Of a stretch of 26,475 bases of DNA, positions 1 through 7,978 are shown piece after piece. The notes below the pieces were generated by a model. That model had not been told where the DNA came from and ran no database searches. It worked only from the letters and a program-made list of their open reading frames with translations. Position 1 is the stretch's first letter, and every line of letters starts with the position of its first letter. Origin of the DNA: Flammeovirgaceae bacterium UBA2371 (GTDB taxonomy: Bacteria > Bacteroidota > Bacteroidia > Cytophagales > Cyclobacteriaceae); assembly GCA_002345965.1 (NCBI GenBank), contig DDTF01000022.1, forward strand, positions 69,707-96,181, in the 5' to 3' direction. A program made the position numbers and the translations under genes.

Positions 1-548
1 TAACCGGAATAAATAGCAATCAACACTATGGTCATGATAGTGGCAATGGCTCCTTCCAACAATATGATTTGCCCAAATTTCCGAGCGATCTCCCCATCAT
101 TTTTAATAATGGGAACAATAATGCTCAGTGCCACTGAAGGAAGAAGAATGACAAGGAAGGGTTGATCAATGCCAGAGAAAAAAGGAAGACCGTAAACCAC
201 TGCAATAGATAACAGCAAACTACCCAGGTAAATAAGTACAGCCACTAAAAAAGAATTGCTGATGATATCCACCATGTGCAATCGCCCTCGAGGGAACGAA
301 GCAATGATCTTTTGAATGTCTATGGCAAGGCCACTAAGGAATATTAAAAAAAGAAATCCGGTATAGGAAAGAAAATTTAATGAAGGCTCATCACCCCCTA
401 CCAAACCAAAAACATAAGGCCCGATCAAAACACCCATGACAATTTCAACAATCACCGAGGGTACCTTAGAAATTTCAAGCCAAGAAAGTGCCATGGGTAC
501 AAACCATGCCACAACAAAAATGATAAAAAGCGGTAAATAACTTTCCAC
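1..548 (-). CDS. Cation:proton antiporter, Kef/CPA2 family (N-terminal part, cut by window edge)
   Basis: An inner-membrane antiporter of the CPA2 (Kef-type Na+/H+ or K+/H+ exchanger) family is inferred. About 182 codons are visible and the gene runs off the left edge. The protein is very hydrophobic, with about six membrane segments in the visible part. Near residues 35-48 it has the pattern EIVMGVLIGP, typical of the second helix of these antiporters (E-x-x-x-G-x-x-L/I-G-P), followed by FLIFLSGLAID, which matches the usual G-L-E/D helix. The start is taken as GTG at 548: an in-frame TAA lies nine codons upstream, and the first in-frame ATG would remove most of the first helix. It is divergent from the NSS transporter, with 121 bases between them. 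Substrate ion cannot be told. Family call is firm, start moderately sure. Confidence 0.82.
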   Translation of the reverse strand, partial: MESYLPLFIIFVVAWFVPMALSWLEISKVPSVIVEIVMGVLIGPYVFGLVGGDEPSLNFLSYTGFLFLIFLSGLAIDIQKIIASFPRGRLHMVDIISNSFLVAVLIYLGSLLLSIAVVYGLPFFSGIDQPFLVILLPSVALSIIVPIIKNDGEIARKFGQIILLEGAIATIMTIVLIAIYSG

Positions 549-669
549 AGGTTTACGGTTATTGCGAAGTTACGACCTTCTGGATAACCACACATCAATT
601 ATGACAAGCTATCTTTTAAAAATTAACCTTCAATCTTATTGATTTTTTAGCTCGAGGTGGTTCACTATA

Positions 670-1989
670 TTGTCTTATCAGATGGATGTAAAGAAATCGG
701 AATATACTTCAGCGCTTACTACCGTACTTACTATGGTAGGAGTAGCAGTCGGTCTGGGTAACGTTTGGCGATTTCCCTACATGATGGGCAGCTATGGAGG
801 CAGCGCATTTCTTGCTGTCTATCTTCTCTTTACATTTCTATTTGCCTTCCCTGCTTTAATGGCAGAGATGACTTTGGGAAGAATAAGTGGGAAAGGTACT
901 TTGGACGCATTTCGCAAAGCGTTTGGCCTCAAAGTTGGATCCTGGATTGGCTATTTACTGCTGGCAGTTGTTACCATTGCGGGCTCCTATTATGCCGTGG
1001 TGATTGCCAACGTAGTCTACACAACCAGCTATTCCCTGCTGATAGGATTCAGTGACGAGAATACCCTTCATTTTTTCTCGCTCTTGTCCAATAATATACT
1101 TCAATATTCATTAACTATATTATTGATATTCTGTAGTTTATATATTATCCACAAAGGCCTGGTAAAGGGCATTGAATGGCTTAGCAAGATCATCATGCCC
1201 TTCTTTGTTTTGTCACTGCTCTACATGATCATTTACGCATTGACTTTACCTGGTGCCCTTGAAAAGTTTGTTCTTTTTCTCCAACCCGATCTAACCGTCT
1301 TGCATTCAACAGAAATATTTGCTGCTTTGGGACAGGCGTTTTTCTCCGTTGGTTTGGGAGGCACTTTTGTAATCGTTTACGCTGGCTTTATGAATAAAAA
1401 AGAGAGCATACCCAGAATGGCTATTTTTACTGGCCTCGGTGATGTAGGTGCTTCTTTATTGGTAAGCCTATTCCTTGTTCCCTCCATTCTCGTATTTGGT
1501 TTGGATATGACTTCGGGGCCAGGATTAATCTTCAATACCTTCCCACAATTGTTTGCAGCCATGCCTGGAGGCCGGCTGGTTGGATCCCTTTTTCTGATTG
1601 CCCTCTCGCTGGTGGCTTTTCTATCGCTTATTGCTGCCTATCAGGTTCCTTTTGTTAGCGTACAGTATGAAAAACCTCATTTCAGTCAAAAAAAAATATT
1701 GCTCATCATTGGTCTCATTCAGGCAGTGCTGGCATTGCCCAGTAGCCTTTACCCTGACTTGATTGGCACACTGGATTTGATCTTTGGCTCCGGCATGCAA
1801 GTACTTGGCTCTATGCTATGCATATTGGGTTTGACATGGGGACTTAGAAAGTCGGAAGTTATTGAGGGCATGTTTACCACCAGCAACAGCAATACTTTTA
1901 AAAGATGGACCTATTTTTGGATCAGGTGGGTGATCCCTATTGCCTTGGTGGCAGTGCTGCTGGGCTATATCTATGATTCAGTAGCCTAG
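670..1989 (+). CDS. Sodium-dependent neurotransmitter-symporter (NSS/SNF) family transporter
   Basis: Predicted Na+-coupled inner-membrane symporter for amino acids or related small molecules, of the LeuT/MhsT fold. The first helix contains GLGNVWRFPY (about residues 28-37), the family signature whose unwound part binds sodium and substrate. It is followed by YGGSAFLAVYLL and a polar FPALMAEMTLGR turn. The 439-residue length and roughly 11 membrane helices fit bacterial NSS proteins, which are shorter than the eukaryotic ones. The reading frame opens at TTG 670, and ATG 682 (four codons later) is an equally good start. A GAGG at 654-657 lies closer to the TTG. The cupin gene follows 39 bases downstream on the same strand and may be cotranscribed. 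Substrate is not predictable from what I can see. Confidence 0.93.
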   Translation: MSYQMDVKKSEYTSALTTVLTMVGVAVGLGNVWRFPYMMGSYGGSAFLAVYLLFTFLFAFPALMAEMTLGRISGKGTLDAFRKAFGLKVGSWIGYLLLAVVTIAGSYYAVVIANVVYTTSYSLLIGFSDENTLHFFSLLSNNILQYSLTILLIFCSLYIIHKGLVKGIEWLSKIIMPFFVLSLLYMIIYALTLPGALEKFVLFLQPDLTVLHSTEIFAALGQAFFSVGLGGTFVIVYAGFMNKKESIPRMAIFTGLGDVGASLLVSLFLVPSILVFGLDMTSGPGLIFNTFPQLFAAMPGGRLVGSLFLIALSLVAFLSLIAAYQVPFVSVQYEKPHFSQKKILLIIGLIQAVLALPSSLYPDLIGTLDLIFGSGMQVLGSMLCILGLTWGLRKSEVIEGMFTTSNSNTFKRWTYFWIRWVIPIALVAVLLGYIYDSVA

Positions 1990-2028
1990 CTATTTTTCCG
2001 TAACTTGTTTCTATTAAAACTTAAGGCG

Positions 2029-2484
2029 ATGAAAGATTTTAAGAAAAAGGAGGACAACATTGAAATGAATGTTGTAGAAGATCACGATGGCATTGTCACC
2101 ATACGTGGTGGAGGTGGGCAACGCGACTGGAATGGTATTCACTACAAGCAGGGCATGTCGCAAAAGAACGTGGGCTCTCAAAAATTATCCGTTAATATTG
2201 CTACTATTCCTCCAGGTGGTGTGGCTTATGCGCACATTCATGATGGGTTCGAAGTAATGTTGTACATACTCGAAGGCAATGTCCGTCATGAATTTGGAGA
2301 CAAATTGAAAAAGACTCTGGAGAATACTGCAGGAGATTTCATTTACATTAAACCTGGAGTACCACACGAAGTTTTCAACATGAGTAACACGGAACCTGTA
2401 GTGGCTTTTGTCTCGCGCTCTGCTGCTAATGAATGGGATAACATTATTCCTTACGACAGAGAAAAGGGAATAGTAATCCGTTGA
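2029..2484 (+). CDS. Cupin-domain protein
   Basis: A small, probably cytosolic single-domain cupin (151 residues) of unknown substrate. Both cupin motifs are complete. Motif 1 is GGVAYAHIHDGFEV, giving metal ligands H69, H71 and E75 with the closing glycine at 83. Motif 2 is GDFIYIKPGVPHEVFN, with H113 and N117. A metal centre is therefore likely, either in a small enzyme (dioxygenase, isomerase) or in a ligand-binding protein. The frame is open to TTG 2005, but ATG 2029 is preferred as the first ATG. It follows the NSS transporter by 39 bases and is probably in the same transcript, so a role linked to the transported molecule is possible but unproven. The stop codon lies inside the loop of a terminator hairpin. 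Confidence 0.85.
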   Translation: MKDFKKKEDNIEMNVVEDHDGIVTIRGGGGQRDWNGIHYKQGMSQKNVGSQKLSVNIATIPPGGVAYAHIHDGFEVMLYILEGNVRHEFGDKLKKTLENTAGDFIYIKPGVPHEVFNMSNTEPVVAFVSRSAANEWDNIIPYDREKGIVIR

Positions 2485-2497
2485 ACTACTATTCCCT
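2465..2497. terminator. Bidirectional terminator hairpin between convergent genes
   Basis: GGGAATAGTA (2466-2475) and TACTATTCCC (2487-2496) form a perfect 10-bp stem, 11 bp with the flanking A-T pair, around an 11-base loop. On the plus strand it is followed by CTCTTTCATT; on the minus strand by CTTTTCTCTG. It lies between the cupin gene (plus) and the M28 peptidase gene (minus), where a shared terminator is expected. The plus-strand gene's TGA stop is in the loop. The U-tracts are imperfect, so efficiency is uncertain. Confidence 0.6.
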
Positions 2498-2510
2498 CTT
2501 TCATTAAATA

Positions 2511-4052
2511 TCAAAATTGACTGGGTCCTTTTGCTGCCGGTAATGGTTTGCGAGGTAATTTGTCTGCACGTTGAGCGGTGTTGTACACAAAGGTAGCCAC
2601 GATCACCGCCATCTGTTTTAAGTCGTCCATCATCAATCTTTCATAGGTATCTGCGTTGGTGTGATGCGTACGGGTGTTGTACTCCACCGGATCCTGAATG
2701 AATTGAAAACCAGGAATGCCCACCGCATCAAAAGCAAGGTGATCCGTTCCTCCGGTATCCTGAATGGTAACAGTAGTGTTGTCGATCATATCTGCAAATG
2801 GGGTAAACCACTTTTCAAAGATGGGTCGCACAGCATCATTGCCCTGCAGATAAATTCCTCTTATCCTGCCAGTACCATTATCAATGTTGTAGTAACCAGA
2901 AACTTTGCTGTGTTCTGCTTTTAGTTTCATATCTGCAGGATCTGCAAAATGATTTTTTACATAACCACGTGAACCATGCAGTCCTTGTTCCTCTCCTGAC
3001 CACAAAGCAATACGGATGGTTCTTTTCGGCTTTAACCCAGTTGCTTGAAGAATACGAACTGCTTCCATCATAACAATACAACCTGCTGCATTATCAGTGG
3101 CACCTGTGCCTGCATGCCATGAATCAAGATGACCACCCAGCATTACCAATTCCGCCTTCAGGTCCTTGTCGGTGCCGGGGATTTCTCCAATTACATTGTA
3201 AGAACCCGTTTCATTATAGAAAGAAGTCTTTATATCTGCCTCTACTTTTACAGGCACTCCGTTTTCAATTAACCTTGCCATTAAATCTGCATGTTCCGGT
3301 ACGGTTTCCAATTCAGCGATGGCTGGAGGAGCATCTGCACTATAGGAGGCTCCGTTACTTGTAAAATAGGTTCCGTGTTTTCCGTTTCTTCCACGAATTA
3401 CCAACTGCGCCTTTTCATTAATTAAGAACTGATCCACTTTTCGACTAAAAGCCCTTCTGGCCATATATTGTGCGATCATCTCAGGTGTGTACCTGCTCGA
3501 AGCTCCAATGGGCTGCTTGGCCATCTTCTCCAATTCCTCATCGGTAATACGGGAAGCATCCGCTTCAAAAGTTGGGTTGGTGTTAGCTCCTGATTTTACC
3601 AATACAATTTTGCCGGCAATCTTACCTTCAAATTTTTTAAAGTCTTCTTCTTTTTCAATGGCCAACAGCGTGACTTCACCAGCAATCGGTCCGTTCGTTC
3701 CGCCTGTCCAGGCCTTTGGTGTGGCGCTGATCTGAAAATAGTATGGAGCTGTCATTGCAGCATAGCTTTTTTCTATCTGCCATCCTTTTCCGAAGTCACC
3801 CCACTTTTCAAGTGTTGCATTCTTCAGCCCCCATCCTGTCAGTTGCTGAACCGCCCAATCAGCTGCACGCTTATAGCCGGGTGAATTGGTCAATCGAGGG
3901 CCAGAGGCATCGGTAAGTCTAAATGCAATTTCTTCTACTTTGGAATTGTTGAGTCCCTCCTGCTTAATGCGATGGATGGCCTCGAGGTCTACCTCCTGGG
4001 CAAAACCAACGACACTAAGAAATAAGAACAAAAAGGTAAACGTCTTTTTCAT
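2511..4052 (-). CDS. Secreted M28-family zinc metallopeptidase (carboxypeptidase Q-like)
   Basis: Predicted exported aminopeptidase/carboxypeptidase with a two-zinc M28 catalytic domain (513 residues). A signal peptide covers residues 1-18 (MKKTFTFLFLFLSVVGFA, cut before Q19). A protease-associated-like region (about 120-230) precedes the catalytic core. The expected ligands are visible: H308 in GGHLDSW, D320 in GATDNAAG, the catalytic and bridging pair E354-E355 in WSGEEQGLHG, D391 in YNIDNGTG, and H464 in RTHHTNADTYE. Domain order and length fit plasma glutamate carboxypeptidase (PGCP)-type enzymes, which clear di- and oligopeptides outside the cytoplasm. The frame stays open 83 codons upstream, but ATG 4052 gives the signal peptide and avoids overlap with the divergent gene starting at 4141. 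No lipobox is seen, so a periplasmic or secreted location is likely. Confidence 0.93.
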   Translation of the reverse strand: MKKTFTFLFLFLSVVGFAQEVDLEAIHRIKQEGLNNSKVEEIAFRLTDASGPRLTNSPGYKRAADWAVQQLTGWGLKNATLEKWGDFGKGWQIEKSYAAMTAPYYFQISATPKAWTGGTNGPIAGEVTLLAIEKEEDFKKFEGKIAGKIVLVKSGANTNPTFEADASRITDEELEKMAKQPIGASSRYTPEMIAQYMARRAFSRKVDQFLINEKAQLVIRGRNGKHGTYFTSNGASYSADAPPAIAELETVPEHADLMARLIENGVPVKVEADIKTSFYNETGSYNVIGEIPGTDKDLKAELVMLGGHLDSWHAGTGATDNAAGCIVMMEAVRILQATGLKPKRTIRIALWSGEEQGLHGSRGYVKNHFADPADMKLKAEHSKVSGYYNIDNGTGRIRGIYLQGNDAVRPIFEKWFTPFADMIDNTTVTIQDTGGTDHLAFDAVGIPGFQFIQDPVEYNTRTHHTNADTYERLMMDDLKQMAVIVATFVYNTAQRADKLPRKPLPAAKGPSQF

Positions 4053-4140
4053 ATCTTTTGGATTATTTTTCCAATGTAGGGATTTCTTTCTTTTGTTGCT
4101 TATGATAATTGACAAGTGGACCGCCATTTCAATAAAGTTT

Positions 4141-4923
4141 ATGATTAGACTATTTGTCACCGTGCTCTGTTTTTCTAGCCTCGCCAACTTTGCGCAACCC
4201 TTACAGAGTGGCCGCACCATCAAAGTATTATCATTCAACATCCTGCATGGCGCCACTACGCGTGGCGATTTCGACCTTGATGCCATAGCCAACGTAATCA
4301 TAGAGGCAGATCCGGATTTTGTTGCCTTACAGGAAGTAGACTACAAAACCCGAAGAGCCAAAAATTACGATCTGGCTACAGAGCTGGGATGGCGTACTAA
4401 AATGGCTCCCCTTTTTGGCAGGGCCATGCCCTATGATGGCGGTGAGTATGGGGAAGGAGTTTTGTCTAAATACACCTTCTTGCAGACACGCAATGTTCCG
4501 CTTCCATATTCAACTGGCAATGAACCTCGTGCCGCACTGGAAGTCATCACTGTATTACCTTCCGGAGATACAATTGCTTTTATAGGCACCCACCTCGATC
4601 ACCTCGAAGATGAAACAGACAGGGTAGCCCAGACAAAAAGAATCAACGAGGTCTTTTCCAGAAATCAATACCCAACTCTATTGGCAGGTGATTTAAATGC
4701 TGAACCAGGCAGTAACCCCATAGTCATCTTAGAAAAAATGTGGACACCTGCTTATGATAAGAACAATGTACAATTTACCTATCCATCTGATAAGCCTATC
4801 AAAAAGATCGACTATGTAATGTATTTTCCCCAGCATAAATGGAGGGTATTGAAGACGGAAGTAATTCAAGATATTATTGCATCCGACCATTGTGCTTACC
4901 TGGTAACAATAGAACTTCTTTAG
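4141..4923 (+). CDS. Secreted endonuclease/exonuclease/phosphatase-family hydrolase
   Basis: A metal-dependent phosphodiesterase or phosphatase of the EEP (DNase I-like) fold, 260 residues, with a signal peptide ending near residue 18 (SSLANFAQ). The catalytic signatures appear in order: SFNILHG (N33), LQEVDYKT (E65), GTHLDH (H151), AGDLNAEPG (D184, N186), KIDYVMY and the final ASDHCAYL (D249, H250). Possible substrates of secreted family members include phospholipids, sugar phosphates and extracellular nucleic acid, and the sequence does not decide between them. The frame is open back to 3886, but that stretch is antisense to the M28 peptidase. ATG 4141 directly begins a signal peptide. The two secreted enzymes diverge from an 88-base promoter region. 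Confidence 0.9.
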   Translation: MIRLFVTVLCFSSLANFAQPLQSGRTIKVLSFNILHGATTRGDFDLDAIANVIIEADPDFVALQEVDYKTRRAKNYDLATELGWRTKMAPLFGRAMPYDGGEYGEGVLSKYTFLQTRNVPLPYSTGNEPRAALEVITVLPSGDTIAFIGTHLDHLEDETDRVAQTKRINEVFSRNQYPTLLAGDLNAEPGSNPIVILEKMWTPAYDKNNVQFTYPSDKPIKKIDYVMYFPQHKWRVLKTEVIQDIIASDHCAYLVTIELL

Positions 4924-4976
4924 ACCTACCATTTGCAAGAGAAAAAATACTATATTTCATAAAGTTGTAACCTGGT

Positions 4977-5876
4977 ATGATCACTATCCTTAAAGAGAAA
5001 AAGGAAAATGGCTATGAGTGGATAGACATTACCAACCCCGTCAAAGAAGAGCTCACAGAGGTATCCGCTAAATACGACTTGCACAAGGCACTTGTAGAAG
5101 ACTCTCTACAACCGGAGCACTTACCCAAATTTGAAATGGTGGCTGATACGCAATTTATCATATTGAGGGTATACAGTAGCGCAGCAAAAAAAGAAGCCGA
5201 TACCATTCAGGAGGTGACCGACAAAATTGCTGTGTTCTTCGGTGCCAATTTTCTCATTACCATACATAGGCGCGAATATCCATTTTTGGAAGAGATTAAA
5301 AACAGGTATGTCGATACGGGCAAGTGTGCAACGCCATTTCAACTTTTGTTCCGAATAATTCACGCTGCTATTACCAGTTACAATACTCCCATTGCTGAAT
5401 TGGCCAAAGAATTAGACTTTTTTGAGCCCAAAATATTTCTGCAGGAGAAAACACCTTCATTGCTTAAGAATCTCTATTATATCAAACGCAAGGCCTCGGT
5501 GATGGACTTCATCTTTGATCTCACACGATCCATTCTTGAAAACCTGAAGGGAAAAATAGCCTCTACTCACTTCAACCAACTCAAGGACGAGATACTGCGG
5601 CTACAGACCAATACCAAACATGTAGTGGACAATGTGGCCAACTTATTGAATATCTACATCTCACTTTCTTCACAGCGTACCAATGAAGTAGTTAGGGTAC
5701 TTACCGTATTTTCCGTCTTCTTTATGCCGTTAACATTCATCGTGGGTATCTATGGAATGAATTTCGATGTAATGCCTGAATTGCGCTGGTCATACGGGTA
5801 CCTGTATGTGATCACCTTTATGGTGTTTGTTACGTTCCTCATTTATCTATGGTTTAAGAAAAAGGGTTGGTTATAA
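4977..5876 (+). CDS. corA: CorA-family magnesium/divalent cation transporter
   Basis: Inner-membrane Mg2+ (or Co2+/Ni2+) channel of the CorA family, 299 residues. The cytoplasmic N-terminal domain (1-235) ends in a long helix rich in charged residues. Two membrane helices close the protein, with the signature YGMN at 259-262 at the end of the first and a basic KKKGWL tail. The loop after GMN is FDVMPELRWSYGY, where the family often has an acidic MPE-type loop. Length and layout are ordinary for the family. The gene starts 53 bases after the preceding hydrolase, and a HEAT-like gene begins seven bases after its stop. A TATATTTC stretch at 4951-4958 vaguely resembles a -7 box, but I see no convincing -33 partner. 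Confidence 0.92.
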   Translation: MITILKEKKENGYEWIDITNPVKEELTEVSAKYDLHKALVEDSLQPEHLPKFEMVADTQFIILRVYSSAAKKEADTIQEVTDKIAVFFGANFLITIHRREYPFLEEIKNRYVDTGKCATPFQLLFRIIHAAITSYNTPIAELAKELDFFEPKIFLQEKTPSLLKNLYYIKRKASVMDFIFDLTRSILENLKGKIASTHFNQLKDEILRLQTNTKHVVDNVANLLNIYISLSSQRTNEVVRVLTVFSVFFMPLTFIVGIYGMNFDVMPELRWSYGYLYVITFMVFVTFLIYLWFKKKGWL

Positions 5877-5883
5877 GTATGTC

Positions 5884-6390
5884 GTGAAATCAATAAAACA
5901 ACTATTAAGTGGTGGTGATTTGCGCTCCATAGCCGGAAGCAATCAAGTAGTGAAGCTGGTGAAAAATCAATCCGACTTCGACCAACTTTTTAAACTGATG
6001 TTAAGTGAAGAACGACTTATCAAAGGACGCGCTGCTGACGCCATTGAAAAAATAACAATCCATAATCCCTCTTACCTTTCGAAGTATCACTCAGCAATCC
6101 TTGAATTGCTACACACCTCAAAAGACAAAGAACTTCAGTGGCATCTGGCCACACTATGTGCGAGAATTCAATGGAGCAATCAGGAGTTGAGTAAAGTATT
6201 CAAACAATTAACAAAATGGGCATTGGATAGCCAACAAAGCAAAATTGTAAGGGTGAACGCTATTCAAGCTTTGCATGATCTGGCTCTTACCTTTCCTTTC
6301 AAGAAAAACAACTACCAATCGTTGATCGCTGATCTGGCCTCTGATCAATCTCCCTCAATTCGGGCACGAATCAGAAAAATAAATCAATAG
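5884..6390 (+). CDS. HEAT-repeat-like alpha-helical protein
   Basis: A 168-residue, cytosolic-looking protein made of paired helices that resemble HEAT/ARM repeats. LIKGRAADAIEKITIHNP, QWHLATLCARIQW and KIVRVNAIQALHDLALT are three helix pairs with the usual hydrophobic spacing and a helix-breaking N-P or proline. Such proteins are normally binding scaffolds, and no catalytic motif is visible. The start is taken as GTG 5884: the ORF is open further upstream, but that part overlaps the end of corA, and no ATG lies between. The seven-base gap to corA suggests coupled translation and a possible partnership, though function is not known. It is convergent with the next minus-strand gene. Confidence 0.65.
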   Translation: MKSIKQLLSGGDLRSIAGSNQVVKLVKNQSDFDQLFKLMLSEERLIKGRAADAIEKITIHNPSYLSKYHSAILELLHTSKDKELQWHLATLCARIQWSNQELSKVFKQLTKWALDSQQSKIVRVNAIQALHDLALTFPFKKNNYQSLIADLASDQSPSIRARIRKINQ

Positions 6391-6407
6391 AAACGCCTGA
6401 CCATCTA

Positions 6408-6893
6408 TTAAAAAATACTTGTAGTGGGCCATTTCAGCACCATCATCACCATGGCCATGAATGGTGCTGCTACAGCGATAAAACCCCACACATGCCAGGA
6501 CTTAAGTAGTTGATCATATTTCGCCCATTCTGCATCGCTAAGCGCAGTTGAATTGGATAGGGTTACAATGCGCTTTTGCAAAGGAGCCAATTTCCATCCA
6601 AACACTATACCTGAAATGGAGAACAACAGCAGGGACCAGAAAATCCAACCTGTCCTTAATAATGGTAACTCACCTTCAATGGCTGCCCAAATTCCACCCG
6701 CTACAATCACTAATACTCCGGGCACAGTAAAGTATCGATCCGATAAAATGATGCCACCCATGGTATGGTGAATAATGGAAAGGTTGCGTGTCTTGTTGGC
6801 AATGTGCATCCAAAACAAACCGGTAAATATGTTCCCCATGAAAACAACTACCGCTATGACATGAACCAGCTTGACTAACAAATAGACATTCAT
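6408..6893 (-). CDS. DUF2269-like integral membrane protein
   Basis: A 161-residue membrane protein with four predicted helices (about 5-27, 54-72, 80-100, 138-158). It has early KLVHVIAVVVFMGNIFTGLFW and central HHTMGGIILSDRYFTVPGVL segments. The pattern of K-x-x-H in helix 1, a second histidine pair and D-R/x-x-F-T-x-P-G matches the DUF2269 family, which is distantly like CopD/haem-associated four-helix membrane proteins. Biochemical function of that family is unknown; the conserved histidines could coordinate haem or copper. It is the last gene of a five-gene minus-strand cluster starting at 9710. The end of the gene meets the convergent HEAT-like gene with 17 bases between. Confidence 0.72.
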   Translation of the reverse strand: MNVYLLVKLVHVIAVVVFMGNIFTGLFWMHIANKTRNLSIIHHTMGGIILSDRYFTVPGVLVIVAGGIWAAIEGELPLLRTGWIFWSLLLFSISGIVFGWKLAPLQKRIVTLSNSTALSDAEWAKYDQLLKSWHVWGFIAVAAPFMAMVMMVLKWPTTSIF

Positions 6894-6916
6894 ATATCAA
6901 TATACCATTAAATGAA

Positions 6917-7471
6917 TTACGAATTTCGCTTTCCCCTAAACCCAAGCACTAGCAAGACGAGCGTCAAAGCAACAAAATAGCCCGTGGTACTCACACTTTT
7001 AATCACCGTGAAATAATTGGTGAGTGCTGCCCTACCTGACGACACATCAGGGAAGCTATTCAACATCGAAATGATTCCGAAATTTTCTGCGTAGTCAGCA
7101 GCACCAGCAACAAGGGGCAGCCAGCAAAGGTATATCCATTGCGTATCCAGCTTAGATAACTTCTCCAGGAAATAAGCCAGCAGCAGGCAATAACTTATTG
7201 CAAATAGTAACGGATAAATCATATCCGCAGGAAGCTGGTTGTAAAGGTATGCACTGCGGCCTTCCTCGCCCAGGGTTTCAAAAAGTTGAACAACATATTC
7301 CGGACGATAACCTGTTGGCATCATGTCCAACAATGGCAGACCCTCGGAGTATGTCATTACTTTTGGGATAGTGACCAGCAACATGAAGGCATATACCAGA
7401 TTGGTAAGCACAAAAAACAGCAATACCTTTTTACCCGATAAATGTTTTGCAATTAAATTTCCTAATGACAT
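6917..7471 (-). CDS. Hypothetical four-helix membrane protein
   Basis: A 184-residue protein with four hydrophobic segments (roughly 16-37, 84-102, 113-129 and 157-177) and a basic C-terminus. A polar periplasmic-looking loop after helix 1 carries DMMPTGYRPEYVVQLFETLGEEGR. The third helix is followed by ADYAENFGIISMLNSFP, in which acidic and aromatic residues sit at the membrane edge. I do not recognise the family. GTG 7474 immediately precedes ATG 7471, and the ATG is chosen. It is separated from the DUF2269-like gene by 23 bases and from the AHSA1 gene by 10, so cotranscription is very likely. Confidence 0.7.
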   Translation of the reverse strand: MSLGNLIAKHLSGKKVLLFFVLTNLVYAFMLLVTIPKVMTYSEGLPLLDMMPTGYRPEYVVQLFETLGEEGRSAYLYNQLPADMIYPLLFAISYCLLLAYFLEKLSKLDTQWIYLCWLPLVAGAADYAENFGIISMLNSFPDVSSGRAALTNYFTVIKSVSTTGYFVALTLVLLVLGFRGKRNS

Positions 7472-7481
7472 CACTTATTAA

Positions 7482-7940
7482 TTATGATTTTTTAGAAGGA
7501 TATTTATCGCCTACCAGGTTGAGTTGAAGGTTGTGCTCAAGGTAGGCTTTTGCACTGTCTACTAAAGTAGTAAATCCACCTGTATTGTCTTTAACAGCCT
7601 GAATTAAATTCTCTCCCTGAAGATCAAATCCATGATTCTTTATCAGCAGATACGTTGTATTATCCGTCAACGCAGTGAATTCAAAATCCACGGTTGTAGC
7701 AGGATATCCCCATTGAATGGAAATCAGTTGGTTGGGTATAATCTTCTTTGTGAATACCTGAGCGGATGCGCCATACATTTCCCACATCCAGGTGACCGAT
7801 TTCCCTTCTTCCAGCTTTCCACTTGACTTGGTAAACCAGAATTTGGTAGTGATTTCGGGATTGATGAAAGCTTCGAATACTATGGCTGCAGGTTTTCTGA
7901 TTAACATACCCGCCTCTACAATTACTTTTTTGCTATCCAT
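7482..7940 (-). CDS. SRPBCC / AHSA1-family protein
   Basis: A 152-residue START-like (SRPBCC) fold protein of the AHSA1 group, whose members often carry the annotation 'activator of Hsp90 ATPase homologue 1-like'. Bacterial relatives are small soluble proteins thought to bind hydrophobic ligands. Visible landmarks are an N-terminal strand with IRKPAAIVFEAFINPEITTKFW, then WMWEMYGASAQVF, a central IQWGYP, and a C-terminal helix GFTTLVDSAKAYLEHNL. These follow the usual order for the fold. ATG 7940 is preferred over TTG 7964, since the only nearby ATG upstream (7960) is out of frame. It is the third gene of the five-gene cluster. The ligand is unknown. Confidence 0.8.
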   Translation of the reverse strand: MDSKKVIVEAGMLIRKPAAIVFEAFINPEITTKFWFTKSSGKLEEGKSVTWMWEMYGASAQVFTKKIIPNQLISIQWGYPATTVDFEFTALTDNTTYLLIKNHGFDLQGENLIQAVKDNTGGFTTLVDSAKAYLEHNLQLNLVGDKYPSKKS

Positions 7941-7978
7941 CGGTTTTAATTTAGAGTCATTCAACTGAATTTCTTTAA

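Noticed and set aside
3886..4140. Upstream extension of the EEP-family hydrolase frame
   Set aside because: It is antisense to the M28 peptidase gene, and ATG 4141 directly begins a signal peptide; the extension has no domain character.
4053..4301. An 83-codon N-terminal extension of the M28 peptidase frame
   Set aside because: It lacks a sensible signal, overlaps the divergent hydrolase gene antisense, and the internal ATG 4052 starts a clear signal peptide.
5827..5883. Extension of the HEAT-like frame into the end of corA
   Set aside because: It is an out-of-frame reading of the corA C-terminus. GTG 5884 lies just after the corA stop and begins the helical domain.
6386..6409. AATAGA/TCTATT inverted repeat between the HEAT-like and DUF2269-like genes
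   Set aside because: Six A/T-rich base pairs with a 12-base loop are too weak to call as a terminator.
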